From NCBI GenBank assembly GCA_033439765.1, contig JAULSN010000001.1, forward strand, positions 5,394,001 to 5,458,000: DNA of 64,000 nt. The letters run 5' to 3'. The translations under genes and the position numbers were made by a program. This document shows positions 11,531 to 23,623 of this stretch, piece after piece; position 1 is the stretch's first letter; every line of letters begins with the position of its first letter. The stretch comes from Lasiosphaeria ovina. Lineage: Eukaryota; Ascomycota; Sordariomycetes; Sordariales; Lasiosphaeriaceae. The notes under the pieces are model-generated. The model searched no databases and was not told the DNA's origin. It saw only the letters and a list, made by a program, of their open reading frames with translations.

Positions 11531-12862
11531 CTAGGCTGTTACTCCTTTCTTTTGATCCCCGACAATGGACTCTAGTCGTCCAGCTAGAGCCCGATGGCGC
11601 TTGATGACTTCGACCCATTCATCCTCAGCCTCGGCGCCGACATTAAGTCCCGCCAGGAACAAACCAAAGTCGCCTCCCAGCCGGCCCAGACTCCCCGCGC
11701 AGTACAAGACCTGGGTAAGCAGGCTATCTCTGGAAGCTTGATCTTTTACTGTCGGAAGATACAGCCGTAGCGTCTCTAGTAGCATCTCCACTAGGTACAG
11801 TGGAAACGTGGCCAGCGCCGACGGCATCGGCTCGAGCGCGTCTTGGGTGTGTGGTGTTTTTGCTGGACCGTCCGCGGCTGTCGTTGCTGTTGTAGGAAAT
11901 ATGCTTCTAAACATCGACACAATGGCGAAGCTTTGCTCGCGGAATATTTCAATGTAGCGCTTGAGGTAGCGTTCCGTCTGCTGGCCGCCTGACCAGGCGT
12001 TGCCAGCACCAATCGTTTTCTGGCGCGTCTTTTCCTGGTCTGCTAGATCGCGGAGCGGCTCTAGCGCGTCGAGCATCGACATGAGCGTTGCCAGCCGACA
12101 GACAAGAAAGAGCGCGCCAAGCACCCGCTCTTGCGAGTCGTGGCCCTTGCCCGGCGCTCCCGCCGACTCCAGGTCGGGAAGCACGCGCCGTAGCCAGCTG
12201 ATGGTCCGTAGCGACGCGGCCAGCTTGAGTCCCGGGGACTTGAGTGAGATGATCAGGTTTGCAGCCATGGAGCGCATGGCATCATCGGCTTGCGTAGATA
12301 TGGCCGTCACGAGAGGCGAGGCCGAGTAGAGGGAGTGCAGGCGGCGGATGTGGCCGTTGAGGTCAAGAGCGGACGAGTAGTTGACGGGCGCCGTCGAGAT
12401 GGATGTCGATAGCAACGTCGGCAGCTCCAAGACGTCGACGAGCCGCTCGACGTTGCGCGAGAGGAGGAGGGCTTTCTTCCGGCGGGCAAGCACCTCGTTG
12501 TCGCCACTCTTGTTGTATGTTGTAGAGAAGCGCACTGCCTCGCTGTCGAGCCTGGGTATGGCATTTCGCAGCTCGGCGGTGCTGGCTGCCAGCCCGGGCA
12601 ACGTGATGCGGAGCGTGGCATGATGGGCGGCCGATTCAATGACTTGTTTATGTGATCTCTTTGAGAGCGACTGCAGCGAGAGCAGGAGCCCGTGTGATGC
12701 ATGTGCGAGCGCTTGCGGTTCAGTTACTTGGAGAGCGGCCAGGGGCCGGGATGCAAGCGTTGTGAGATACTCCAACGCGCTTGGATCTGCGGCTGCGGCT
12801 GCGGCCTTCGCCGATGGCGTCCCCGATTGTTGTGAGAGCAGTTCGTAGAGGAGGTCGGCCAT
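11531..12862 (-). CDS. COG8: Conserved oligomeric Golgi complex subunit 8 (Dor1-like)
   Basis: Subunit of the COG tethering complex that steers retrograde vesicles within the Golgi. A single exon gives 443 residues. The open frame extends 47 codons further upstream to 13003, but I start at the internal Met (MADLLYELLSQQ), which begins the conserved region; the upstream part looks like leader sequence. Seen: an Ala-rich linker, then YLTTLASRPLAALQVTEPQ, SLQSLSKRSHKQVIES, LRNAIPRLDSE, RNVERLVDVLELPTLL and HIRRLHSLYSASPLV, which is the Dor1/COG8 helical pattern. Next come SPGLKLAASLRTISWLRRVLPDL and RYLKRYIEIFREQSFAIVSMF. Transcribed in the same direction as its neighbours HEM25 and the NLR, with no reason to suppose an operon. 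Assignment is by sequence pattern and is fairly firm. Confidence 0.82.
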   Translation of the reverse strand: MADLLYELLSQQSGTPSAKAAAAAADPSALEYLTTLASRPLAALQVTEPQALAHASHGLLLSLQSLSKRSHKQVIESAAHHATLRITLPGLAASTAELRNAIPRLDSEAVRFSTTYNKSGDNEVLARRKKALLLSRNVERLVDVLELPTLLSTSISTAPVNYSSALDLNGHIRRLHSLYSASPLVTAISTQADDAMRSMAANLIISLKSPGLKLAASLRTISWLRRVLPDLESAGAPGKGHDSQERVLGALFLVCRLATLMSMLDALEPLRDLADQEKTRQKTIGAGNAWSGGQQTERYLKRYIEIFREQSFAIVSMFRSIFPTTATTAADGPAKTPHTQDALEPMPSALATFPLYLVEMLLETLRLYLPTVKDQASRDSLLTQVLYCAGSLGRLGGDFGLFLAGLNVGAEAEDEWVEVIKRHRALAGRLESIVGDQKKGVTA

Positions 12863-13562
12863 TGTGGTATGCTGCTCCTCATTCCTTGACCCTCTGATAT
12901 TAGGTTGCGCTTTCCATTCGGCAGGACGCGCACCCAAGCGAATCGCCAGCCGCAACCGACTTGGGGTAACAAGCACACTTCGCAATGTTAAGGATGCGTT
13001 CACCGCATTGATTGGGAAGGTCCCCGAATTTTCTCAGGGTTTAGTTGAGTGTTGCCGTCGTCTGCAATCACATTCTAATGCATAGATGGCTGTCACGGAA
13101 GATGCTGTTGTCCTTTGTGCTTGTCCTCTGATGACTGACTGTCTTGGTACCTGCCCCAAGACGGAGATGAGACCAAATATTGAAGTGGCGGCGTGGCCGT
13201 TCTTGCCCAATGGCAGAATGGGTCAGATGTGGGTCGATATTGCACTATCTTAAACACGGATAAAAGTGCGCGTAAGATAGTAGCGCATTAAGACACCACC
13301 CCTGTCAACGTGACGCCTTTTTCAACAGCTCCCGTCCTCACCAACCGCAATAGCACTCACAAATGACACGACACGATAAATAAACTGGAATTAATGAGAG
13401 CTCACAGGGCAGTACTGGACATTGATTTTCACCCTTCCATTTCTTTCAACTCTCGAGTCCTCTAAAGCACAACCCGGCTTGTCGCGACAGTCGTGTTCTT
13501 CCCAAATCCCAAATCATTGCATCTCGGCGTAATGTTGAGTTATCGGCTCACCTTCAAAATCC
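12863..13562. other. Intergenic between COG8 start and NLR end
   Basis: Holds the COG8 promoter and the 3' flank of the NLR gene. No further gene seen. Confidence 0.5.
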
Positions 13563-16500
13563 TCAGCCATTTTCGACATGGCTGCTAGCGGAACTGAAGC
13601 TTGCAACACTCGATATCCTCCGTGTACTTCGTAAGGCAAGCATATCGGCGCTGCCGTGCATCCTGTCCGGTATCTCGGGCTCGAAGCTGATGCTTTTGTC
13701 ACCAGTGACTTCGCCTCGGCCAAGAAAGTAAGATGCGAGTGTTGTCCCCTGTGGGATATCTTCTCGAAGCGCTACCCAGCGACTCCAGATCCCCTCTGTC
13801 TGAAATCTCTCCAAGATTGGCCCCAAATCATGGCCCAAGTTCTTGGCCTGCCTAGCATGCGTGAAAAATTTAAACAGGGCATAAGAAAGGAGTGCAGGAT
13901 AATCCTCCAACACTTGAGATTGGCCTGTCGCTGATAGCTGTTTGGGTGATTTTGATCCCGACGCAGCATGATCCGCGAAATCAGCATTGCTAGTGCCGTT
14001 AATCCATGAAAGGACCGTCTGATCGATATCAATATCCACGGCTAAGCTATGTAGCCTCTTAAAAACGGCCTCCTCACTAACGCGTCCTTTTCCGAGAACA
14101 GGCGGCAGAAAAAAGTCTTCCCTCAGTTTGTGCCGAGGAACCGCATCGGAATATGGCTGTAGTTCGGCAAAAAACCCTTCCTCATGGAGGTCTCTATGTC
14201 CCGAGGGATAGGGAGTCGTATTCTTGGCTTTGGGTGGACTCTGTTTGCCAACAGAACGTTCATGCCCAGAGACATTGGCGCTGAGCGCCGTATTTGGTCC
14301 TATTGGATCTATTCTCGCGGCCTGTTCTGGCTGTGTCCGAGCCAGGACGAGAGCATCTAACTCTGTTATTTTTAGGTAGTCCAGGCATGTGGCCATTATG
14401 CAAATGTGCCCTAGGCCAGCAGCACGCGCCGTGCTAAGAACTGAGATGTCCGGGTCCACGAACGAAAATCCGTTGTGATTCAGGAAGAAATCACGCACTG
14501 ATTCATGGATGACTTGGACGATTCTGGTTTCGCCCTGCTCCAGGTTTAGAGATCCGGCTCCGGCGCAGACTGACGCGAGTTCAATATCACCGTCCTGTGG
14601 TCCAGCCACGCTCGCTGTTATTTCCAACAAGCCCTTGGACAGATTCCTGATTTGACGCTCGAGTTGGCCGTCGTTCTCGGTGTAGTTATCTGAAAGTCGC
14701 CACTCCCGCAGTGACGACGGCACCGGTTGTCTAACAAAGGCCAGTATGTGGTGCCACTCGTGAAGGCGAAGTGGCTTGGGTGATAGAGTAGCCCATTGAA
14801 AGAGTCGAGCAGTCACCGGCCTCGTTTCGGGGATGAGATGAGTCAATATCTGGGAGAAAAGGTCCTTGAGCTCTCCAGGTAAAACCCGGACTCCTCTTAA
14901 CAATGACAAAAACCGCTCACCGCTATCCCACCTTTCCAGCACATCGTCCACAACCAGAATGGCCCAAAGAAAAACCCCAGAGGAATGGCGCAGGATTCTG
15001 TCTCTCAATATCCGCCACCGTGGTTCGTCGGCGGATATCCCAAGTTCAAACCTCTGTTCTATGTAGGTTGCGATGTCTGGTTCGTTGCAACGATCGACGA
15101 ATATCTCTGGGCAGAAGTTCACCGTCACCGCCGGATAGAATCTGCCGGAAAGGCATACATTCAAGTTATTGTTCTCATAGGCTTTGAGGGTAAGATACCG
15201 CCAAAAAAAGACTTGCCGTCTTCCCTCATCCCGCTCGCATTCATCGAGTGCGTCGATAAAAATACGAGTATTCGGAGCTGACTCGCTGGTGAGGATGAGT
15301 TCAAGAAACTCTTCGAGATCCCGGTCGCTCCAGATCCGGGAGAGCATGCCATCGTCCTCTTCAACTCCGCGCTGGCGCATCAAATCTTCAGTATTTCTTC
15401 TGAAGCGAGAAAGATGCTTCGGGTGCTGGGAGAGGAGCTGGTACAGCAATGACCGGTAAAGACCAATCTTTGAGTGCTCCATGTACTCTCCTTTGGAGTT
15501 GAAGAAGAAGGCAGCAGTGCACGATCCGGACTCGGCCTGCCAGAGGAGCGCGTGATGGTAGGCTTCCTTCATTAACACGGACTTGCCTGAGCCGGGTTTC
15601 CCGCTCAGCCGGAGGAGTCCTCTGTGTTTTTCGCGACTCTCCCCCTTGAACCAGTTCAGGTACAACTCGTGCTCAAAGAGCCAAAGACATGTCTTGTCGG
15701 CTGGCTTCTTCACACTGAACCGGCGCGCGTTCATGCTTGGAAACCGCAGAAACTGAAGACAGGCCTTTTCGGCGAGTTCATTTTCCGTTCCATGAGAGTG
15801 AGCGACCTGGGATTCAGCTCGAGCAACAGGGCCATGAGCTTGCGCCCGACCTCTCGGTGGGTCTTCCGGCGTATTGAACTTGACGATGGATAGATATATC
15901 ACACGAAGCTCTCCGCCAACTTTCTGGTAATTGGGGTCACTGCGTCCGGTAAACCGGCATATCTCCCGATGATTGGCCTGGAGAGTCTCGACTTGTTCCC
16001 GGTGGTCGCCAAGCGATGACGAGTAGTCTGGCACGACCTTGTTACCCAGCACGCCGAGATTGACGCCCGTAAGTCCCAGACCTTCCTGGAAAGTCTTGAC
16101 TCGGAAGTCGTGCTTCTGCCACAGCGCCGAAAACGCTTCCTGGGCCCGCTCCAAGTCGGTCGTCTTCAGCCCCAGGGGGTCGAGAATTTCCGATGTTGTT
16201 TTCATGCGTAGAGCGCTGACGATAGACCGTGCCCACTGTCCTACTGCTGCGAGCTCGGGACTCCCTCTGTGCGGAGTCCCCATGAAGATGACTGCCGCCG
16301 TGGAGTCGACAATATTGGCCCGATCTTCGTCTGTCGATGCCGATGATCTTGCAAGCATCTAGGATAGGAATGAAGTGAGCATCAGACCAAGACACAGGAC
16401 CGTACTTTGGTAACATTTCCGCACCTCTTTGACGACAACACCCCCAAGACTATGGGCCACAAACACCAACGGCCGGGCGATAACGCTCCGTCGGGACAAG

Positions 16501-17039
16501 GTAAATAAGAGATCCTTGGCATGAGAAAAGACGCTATTCTGGCTTGTGGCGCCGCTCATAAATCTCGTGATCTTGGTGTCGTAGCCGTACACTAACACAC
16601 GCGCTTGTGGGCAGTCGTGAGGGAGCAGGTCCGCGGGCCAAAACACCGACGATGATTTGCCGTTCTCCCCACCCCCCGGAGGCGGCTCAACAGTGGTGGA
16701 GGCATCTGGTACAGTAAAGTCGACCTGAGGCGATTTCTTCTTGCGCGATGGTATGAAGCGGCGGAGCCGGCGGAGCCGAGCTGCCTTTGCGGCCTTCATG
16801 GGTGTTGCCTCTGACAGCGATGAGGACGGCGACGACGCCGTCAACGTTGTCTCAACTGGCAACTTTCCCGAGGTCCATGTTCTGTAGGGATTCCCCTGCA
16901 AACCATGCACAAAGATGATGCTGGCAGCGGTGTTAGCTATTTTAAGGAACCTCGCACGGGGCGGCGGCACTCACTCGACAACCGGCGAGCAATCCGGCTC
17001 GTAGACAACGGACAACCCGATGTCCGCCGGCAACACCAT
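13563..17039 (-). CDS. NLR-like protein: SesB-type esterase plus NACHT NTPase
   Basis: Probable fungal NOD-like receptor of the kind tied to heterokaryon incompatibility and innate responses. Three exons: 17039-16975, 16920-16425 and 16358-13563, giving 1118 residues. The N-terminus is an alpha/beta-hydrolase (SesB/lipase-like) domain: DIIFVHGLQGNPYRTW, then a nucleophile elbow FVAHSLGGVVVKE, and VIFMGTPHRGSP. The middle is a NACHT-type NTPase with P-loop SGKPGSGKSVLMKEA near residues 438-452 and a Walker-B-like TRIFIDALDECE near 551-562. After it comes the winged-helix-like region ending in LLSYALFKFFTHA. No ankyrin, WD40 or TPR array follows; the last residues are low complexity. Exon 1 was found from VVYEP..VVD joined to IIFVHG; a start at 16970 would lose this. 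Both introns have consensus donors. Lies between COG8 and ORC1, with no HeLo/SesA partner gene nearby. What triggers it is unknown. Confidence 0.85.
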
Positions 17040-17789
17040 GGCTTGCCAGATACAGAGACCCTTACAGTTGAGTGCAGAGTGTATGGTGTGGGCATTGTTG
17101 AAGCCTTACGTACCAGAGCCTTGTGTCTCTCTAGCAGTTATGCAGGTGGTCACCTGACATTGCCGTGGCTGTACGCAGAGCGCCGCTTCGCCGAGTCCAA
17201 TAAAATAAACCAATAGGTGGCAGCCGAAACGCCAAGAGGTATTGGAACGGCAATTAACTGTCTTCAATTGTTCTGCTTGACGTTGTGAAGTGGATGGTGA
17301 CATGATACCCCTGAGAATCATCAGCAAAATCATTGATAGACAAAGGAGGCTTTTGACGGGGATACTTTAGCGGGGATACTTTGAGACGGGTACTTCAGGG
17401 TAGTGAACTAGGGAACAGATATAAAGGCTCCGTTGTTATATCTGCCACTGCCAATCTCAGATCCCATTTCCAAGACCAAGCCCGCAAGACGAAAAGAAGT
17501 GACATACGTACCTACCCATATGTGGAAGTCGCTCCTAGAGTAGACGAAAGAAAACAAAACGTACCTACCCACAACTCCAAACAGAGCTGAACACATAATC
17601 ACGCAGGGGAATAAAGCAGATACTTGTAGATATCTACCATGGTCACCCCCGTCACCACACCAGACCAGACAGTCACTCACCCGCACATGGACAGACAGAT
17701 ACAGTAATCGTAGAAAAAAGAAGGGGTATCTTATGTATATCCTATATACATTCACGCCAGCATACATGACGCATGACTTTCACGAATTT
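17040..17789. other. Intergenic between NLR start and ORC1 end
   Basis: Promoter side of the NLR gene and 3' flank of ORC1 (both on the minus strand). A nearly repeated GGGGATACTTT pair occurs at about 17358-17384. No gene seen. Confidence 0.5.
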
Positions 17790-20305
17790 TCACAACACGA
17801 CGCCGAGGGCCTTGATCTCGGGATCGTCGCGGAAGGCGAGGCGGACCTCCTCGTCGCCGACGGCAAGGCGCATCTTGCTACGGCGCTCGGCCTTGTGGCC
17901 CTCGAGGCTGACAATACCGGCGCCGGCAAGGCCGACGGCGGCAGCGCTGAGGCCGGCGGGGCGCACCATCTGCCTGGCGACCGAGTCGCTCTGCTTCGTC
18001 GTCGCCGTCAGCAGATCCGCCCCCGTCCCCGCAGCGCCGGAGTGCGGGCCCGAGGAGGGGCGCAGCAGCAGTGTCAGCGGGCGGCTCACGTCCCTGCTCG
18101 CTAGCATGCGCACGACGCGCTGCAGCTCCTCGAGCACGTCGCCGAACGAGCTCTCGGCCAGGCCCGTGCGCTGCGTGCGCAGGAGCAGCGCCGCCAGCAG
18201 CAGCCGCGAGGCGAACGGCAGCGCGCGCAGGTACAGCTGGAGCGGGTTGCTGGTGGCCTCGTTGATGGCCCTGCGCACCGTCTCGATGGTGACGCGGCCG
18301 GCCGAGGACGAGTCCTTCTTCTTTGTTTTCTTGCCCGTCTTGGCCGCCTCCTCCTCTTCCTGTTGTTGTTGCTGTTGCCGGGACGACCCCTTTTTCAGCG
18401 GGGATCCTCCTGCCGTTGCGCGCTTGCTGGGCGTTGCGGGTAGCTGGTCAGCATACTTGGCCGCGTCGGCCTCGGCCAGCTCGACGGCGCGGCGGCAAAT
18501 GTCGAGGGCGCGGCGGGCGTCGCCGCTCACGGCCGCGACCTTGCGGGCGGCGAATTGCACGGCGTCGGCGTCGACAATGTTGCCGGGCACGCCCTCAAGG
18601 CGGCTCTGCACGATGCGCATCAGCTGCTCGTGGTTGTAGCCCGGAAATGTGATGCGGGTCAGGCCCAGCCGGCTGCTGATCTTGTTGCTGAGAGTGCGCT
18701 CGGGCAGGTCCATGGTGTTGGCGACAGCCAGGACAATCAGGCGGCTGTGGCGCAGGCCGGGCCAGTTGAAAAAGTTGTACATGACGCCCTGGTTTTTGGT
18801 GACGAGCTGGTCGAGTTCGTCCATGAGCACGACGCAAGGCACGCGCCGCGGCGACGGATGGCCGAACTCGCGCTCCAGAAGGTCGAGCGCCTGCGCCGGG
18901 CTGACCCGCTGGCCCTTGAGCGCCTCCCACAGCAGTGAGTAGGCCTGGTGCGGGTCCGTGATCTTCATGCCGTTGATCTCCACAAATATGAAGTCGTCGA
19001 GCTCGTCCGCCCGCACCGCCCCGTCCAGGTGCGACACCACCTCGCGCACGGTCGCCGTCTTACCCGTCCCCGGCGTGCCGGAGATGTAAATGCACGTGCC
19101 CGTGCCGTCCGTGATGGCCGCCTCGAGGTGCGAGTAAACCAGGCTGAACTCGGCCTCGCGACATGGCAGGCTGGTGGGCACCGAAGCTACATGCAGCTGC
19201 GTGCGCGCCAGCTGGTAAGGCGACGACTGCACGTGCTGTGGCGACAGGAACCGCGTGGCCAGCGGCGTAAACTCGAGGTGCTTCTTGACCAGAATGCGCC
19301 GTTGCGACGACGGCGTCGCGGGCTTGCTACCGCCCTTGACTCCGCGTCTCCCGCTAGTAGGCGTCACTGCCACGTCGCGGGTGCGGCGTTTCTTGGGCGT
19401 CCGCATGATGGACCCAAATTCCGCGTCGTCATGGTCGTCCTTATCGACCGTTCCGAGGGCAAAGTCTCGTTCGGGTGACTCGTCTTTGGCCGGCTGCCGC
19501 CTGCGGCTGCGTGTTGCCTTGGTGTTATTGTCTACCAGATCCCTGACTGCCTCAATATCGTCTCTGCCACGATAGATGTCCTCCCACACGAACTCGTCAG
19601 TGTACGTGCACGTCTTTGAGTTGCATCCGCGGCGACAGATGAAGACCTTGCCGTATTCCTTGGACTTGCGCGGCAGTTTACCGGTGGGGTATTTCTGGGA
19701 GAATACGGCGGGCGACATGACATGGGCCTTGCCGTTGATGGCGGCGAGGGGGTTGACGTCGAAGTTGGTGGTCATGTAGAGCTCGTTCTAAACAGAGGAA
19801 AGTGGCTTGTCAGACACGTCTTACAAAAAAAGAAGCGGGCAAGACTAACCTCAAGAAAGTCCTTCCTCTTCTTGTCTCTGTTGGGAATCTCCTTCTCGCT
19901 CGAGAACCACATAAAGTTGGCCGCCTTCTCGTTTTCGATTTCGTCGTGGAGGAACTCGTAGATGATGCCGACCCAGGCTTCGTTAGAGCCTTCAGCCTTG
20001 AGCAGAACCGTGTCGCCCAATTGGCACTCAAAGTCGCCCATGCGAGCGCCGATGATTTTCGGCCGCAAGTTCTTGTGTCGCTGGGGGAGTGCTCTCTTGC
20101 GCTTCCGGGAGCTAGCGGGCGTCTCTCGCTCGACGGACTGCGGGTCGGGCTCTGCTGAGGCCGATGCCTCTTGCTCTTGGGGCTCGTAGATCCATTCCCA
20201 CGGGTGATCGTCGGTCCCAAGTTCGTCGTCGGAATCTTCCCGGTTCACGCCCGGAAGGTGTTTGGGCTGCCGCCGCTGTGTGTGGCGGCCATCGGGGCTA
20301 ACCAT
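17790..20305 (-). CDS. ORC1: Origin recognition complex subunit 1
   Basis: Largest ORC subunit; binds replication origins and, with Cdc6, loads the MCM helicase in the nucleus. Two exons, 20305-19850 and 19787-17790, joined phase 0 (KDFLE|NELYMTT), give 817 residues. Seen: an acidic N-terminus, a BAH domain from about residue 70 to 220 (LGDTVLLKAE, AWVGIIYEFLHD, FMWFSSEKE, NELYMTTNFDVNPL, GKVFICRRGCN), and a basic linker. The AAA+ ATPase follows, with Walker A ISGTPGTGKTATVRE near residue 388, Walker B CVVLMDELDQLVT near 468, sensor 1 VLAVANTMDLPERTL, and sensor-2-like VSGDARRALDICRRA. A C-terminal winged-helix region comes last. An upstream in-frame Met at 20347 would add 14 residues; I prefer MVSPDG. 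The intron is 62 nt with donor GTTAGT. Identity is firm from the BAH plus ORC1-type AAA+ pairing. Confidence 0.93.
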
Positions 20306-21983
20306 GTTTTTTTGTTTTGTTTTTGCAGTCGCGAATCGCCAGAACAAAGGTCTAAAAACAATACGAAAAGGGGGTTTGGGCGGTTGCGGTGTATGTGGTC
20401 ATCTATAATTGAGGAGGGTGGATAGAATTGTCGTCAGGGTCTTCGGAACAATGACGTGCAAATAGACTCCCGAGTCCAGGTATTTGGCCGGTCTGGCGGC
20501 TCTCGATGGTCGCCAAGCAAAAAGGAGCTCAGTCCGCGTTCAGGCGCGTCGCGCACCTCTCCAGCGCGTCGCGAATCAATTAATGCCCCTGCACGCCTGC
20601 ATGCACATTCCCATGACGTTATGCATATATCCGTAATATGGCTCAGTATCATTGTATCCGTAAGACCTAACAACGACACTTACTCTCAGACGCACCTTCC
20701 ATACTGGCTGACAGCTTATATGCTTTAACAGTCTCTGTGGCCCAGCAAGGGCAAAAAAGCAATCGATCTTCATTTTTCTCTATTCAATGAATCTCTCTAT
20801 TGATCTTTTTCTGTGTCTAGTGAGGAAGAGATAGGACAATGATGAGGCCTACGCGAAACGATCCTCAGGGCGGTGTTGGTATCTAGACTAAAGCAATCTA
20901 GACACCACTAAAGTCATTATATTAAACTCATTATATTGATTGCAGTTATCGCTCCTACGGAGTTCTAGATTTGGTGCCTCTTGTTTGTTCATTGAGGCCC
21001 CGTTCCCCCCCTCCCCCCCCCAAAAAGACTACAGATATGCGGAAGGTACGTTTATGATCGAGCTCATGCTTTCTTCAAAGCAGACTCAGTCTCGCGCCTG
21101 GCTTTCTTTCTCTACCTCTATCGCGTACGGTTGGGTCAAGTGAGATTACAAGGGAACCTGCTTGTGCCCAGGGGGGGGCTGGGGCACAATTCTTTCATCC
21201 CAAGTCTCTACGAAGGACCAGCTGCCTTTTTTTGCTACCTTTCTAGTCTCCTCAGCAACCATATTACGCACGGTATTGTACAGTATTACTTTCCAGGTTC
21301 CTACGCACGTGCCTGCCTCACTTATTTCTAGACTCTTTGAAGTAATCCCGCCCAACTCCAGCTCTAACCAAAACCTGTCAACCGCGCATCAAAGACAATT
21401 CCCGCGAGAACAACACCAAGGAGAGCAACACTTAAATTTCAACTCAACATAAGCTTCTGCGATTCTCTTCAATTCACACCTTGTCCTACCTCTCAACATC
21501 CCTTCAACGAACTGGTTTGGCGTTGACGATTGACAAGGTACGTCCCGCACTGTGACTCCCGCTACTATGATGCTGCCAGGTGCCTTCCGCTACTTAGCAC
21601 CACTGGTGCCGACTGGCTCCCGACCACTCCTTCCCTCGCGCGACATAACAAAATTATCGTGCTGTCATTTGCCCCGGGCAAGCGGGCGTGTCCGTTCCTG
21701 CCAACCGCACTCGTATCCCTATATTTTTCCCCGCCTTCCTCGTCTGAATTGGATCACCCCTCCACCTCCTGCCATTTCAAGGTTCAGGTTCTTTGTCTCA
21801 TTTTACCCTGAGTCTTGAATCTGTGGTGATGAGCAAGCGCTATTGTGATGCCTTCTGTTTGAGATTTAACCCAGTTCGGCTGCAGCACTCTCGTCTGTCC
21901 CAACGCGAGATTCGCAATCCAGGCATCGTTTCCTTCCGCCCGCTCGCCAAAACATTGTTCTAGACGTAAACACGTCCACCAAG
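20306..21983. other. Divergent intergenic region, 1.7 kb
   Basis: Shared upstream region of ORC1 (-) and the gene at 21984 (+). The middle (about 20600-20940) is AT-richer. A GTACGT donor-like site at 21538 could start a 5'-UTR intron of the right-hand gene. No coding region recognised. Confidence 0.5.
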
Positions 21984-23623
21984 ATGGCCAGCGGCGGCGG
22001 TTCTACGCTACGAATCTTCTCCACTCAGTCAAACAATCTCACCGTAGTCCAGGCCAACAAAATAATGGTGGTAAGTTCTTTCGTCGGATTATTTTAACAT
22101 CGCCAGCCTTGGCTAACCAGCGTTGAAGGAGATCACTTTGCCGCTGCCCGCTCACGGCTACAAAGATGTTGACCCAGGCGAACTTGACCTGCAAACCATA
22201 ATCAACCAAATTGCCCAGAAATTCAGGGTCCACCTTGAGGTCGACTTCGATGAGTCCGACGCAATCATCACCGTATTTGCGCTCAACAAGCCGGGAGCGC
22301 ACGGCGCGCTCAATGCCCTTCGAAACATCTTGGTGTGCAAATCGGGCGAGAAGAGTGTCTGGCGTCCATTTGCTCTGGTCAGACCGCCAAGAAGCGGGAA
22401 GGAGAACATGAAAACTGTCCTTCAGACTGTAGGGGGCAAAAACGGCGCTCGACCCACAGCGACAAATGCCAGAGGGCCCAAGTCAAGCGACGCCGGTCCT
22501 GTGGTGAAGGCCCAAGAGGAAGAGTATAAAGAGGAACTGAAGAAGGCACTTGCTTTCACAGTTCAGAACTTGAAACACGTCCCAAATAAGATGCGCATGA
22601 GAGTGCACTTTGGGACGTTCCGGCTGAGGGAGTGGAAGAAAGGCCAGACGGAGTATACTTTCAGCGAACTTGAGAGTATTGTGCGTCGTGCGGGTCCGAG
22701 AGGAACTTCAAGCATAGACAAACAGTACGTCCATCGGTCTCTATTAACACTTCTAGTGCATCTAACAATCCTCGAGCATTGGCCAGGCTGAGATTGCGGA
22801 TGCCCTCCGCTCGCGGGTTGCCAGCATTTGTGGTAGCGTGCCGCGGACGGTGCGCTCCGACTCCGTTGACGACATCAAGCCAGTGCACTCTCTGGTTATC
22901 ATTACAAAGAATCTCCACGTGGAGCTGGGTGTCGACACGATCCAGACCAAGGGCAGGGCTGGGCAGGTCACCTATACCTTTGGCCCTCCTGCGGCTTTTC
23001 GTCGTGAGAAGCGGTCTCGTGCTATTGAGATCCTCAACTCGTGTCCCGAGGGGTATGTTCCAGAAAATATTACCTCGAAGCTAATCCACTACTAATGCTA
23101 GAGTAGTCATTATGACTGGATTCTTGAAATCCACAACCAGATCGATACACAGGATTTCAATGCGGCCATACCTTTCAGATCAACCGACATCAGGAACAGT
23201 TTCAAATTCACGAATAACGTCCTACCTGGTGGATTCCCCGCTATTACCGTTCTCGCCCACTTCATGAATACCTTCGACGTGGAGGGTATTCTTGGTAGAA
23301 CAACCTGGAGTTATATGCTCAACTCGGAGTATTGTGTCGAAGTCAGCATTCATCACAAATGGGGAAGTGATACTAAGCTTCCGCCTGTGACGGGCACCGG
23401 TGTTACTCTGTACGGCTCCGATTGGGACGACGATATGGACCTGGAGGATCTCTCCACTGCGCCGCGAAAGTGGAACGACTTTGGCAAGCAGTTCTTGCAC
23501 GTTGACGGACCGACCCGTCACCGTAACCCTGATACCGACCCGTACGATGACTTCCTGAACCGGGTCCGGTTTGTCGGGAATTTACTTGATGAAGCAGCTG
23601 ACGAGGCGGCCTCGTCGCACTAA
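21984..23623 (+). CDS. Conserved protein of unknown function
   Basis: Not recognised as a named family. Four exons by my model: 21984-22070, 22129-22724, 22777-23052 and 23107-23623, giving 491 residues. Seen: a short N-terminus (MASGGGSTLRIFSTQ), then ITLPLPAHGYKDVDPGELDL with YKDVDP. A segment QIAQKFRVHLEVDFDESDAI has the look of a small alpha/beta (possibly KH-like) fold. A Lys-rich linker precedes ALAFTVQNLKHVPNKMRMRV, RVHFGTFRLREWKKG and FSELESIVRRAG. The C-terminal half has VHSLVIITKNLHVELGVDT, KFTNNVLPGGFPAITVL and RKWNDFGKQFLHVDGP. No signal peptide or TM segment. Introns 2 and 3 are 52 and 54 nt with clear branch sites; the acceptor of intron 2 (TCGAG) is unusual but is the only one that joins the two frames from the GTACGT donor. 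It looks like a conserved ascomycete protein of unknown role, possibly nucleic-acid binding (inference). Confidence 0.7.

Noticed and set aside
11531..13003. Longer COG8 start at 13003
   Set aside because: The extra 47 residues are basic and unlike the family; the conserved region begins at MADLLYELL (12862).
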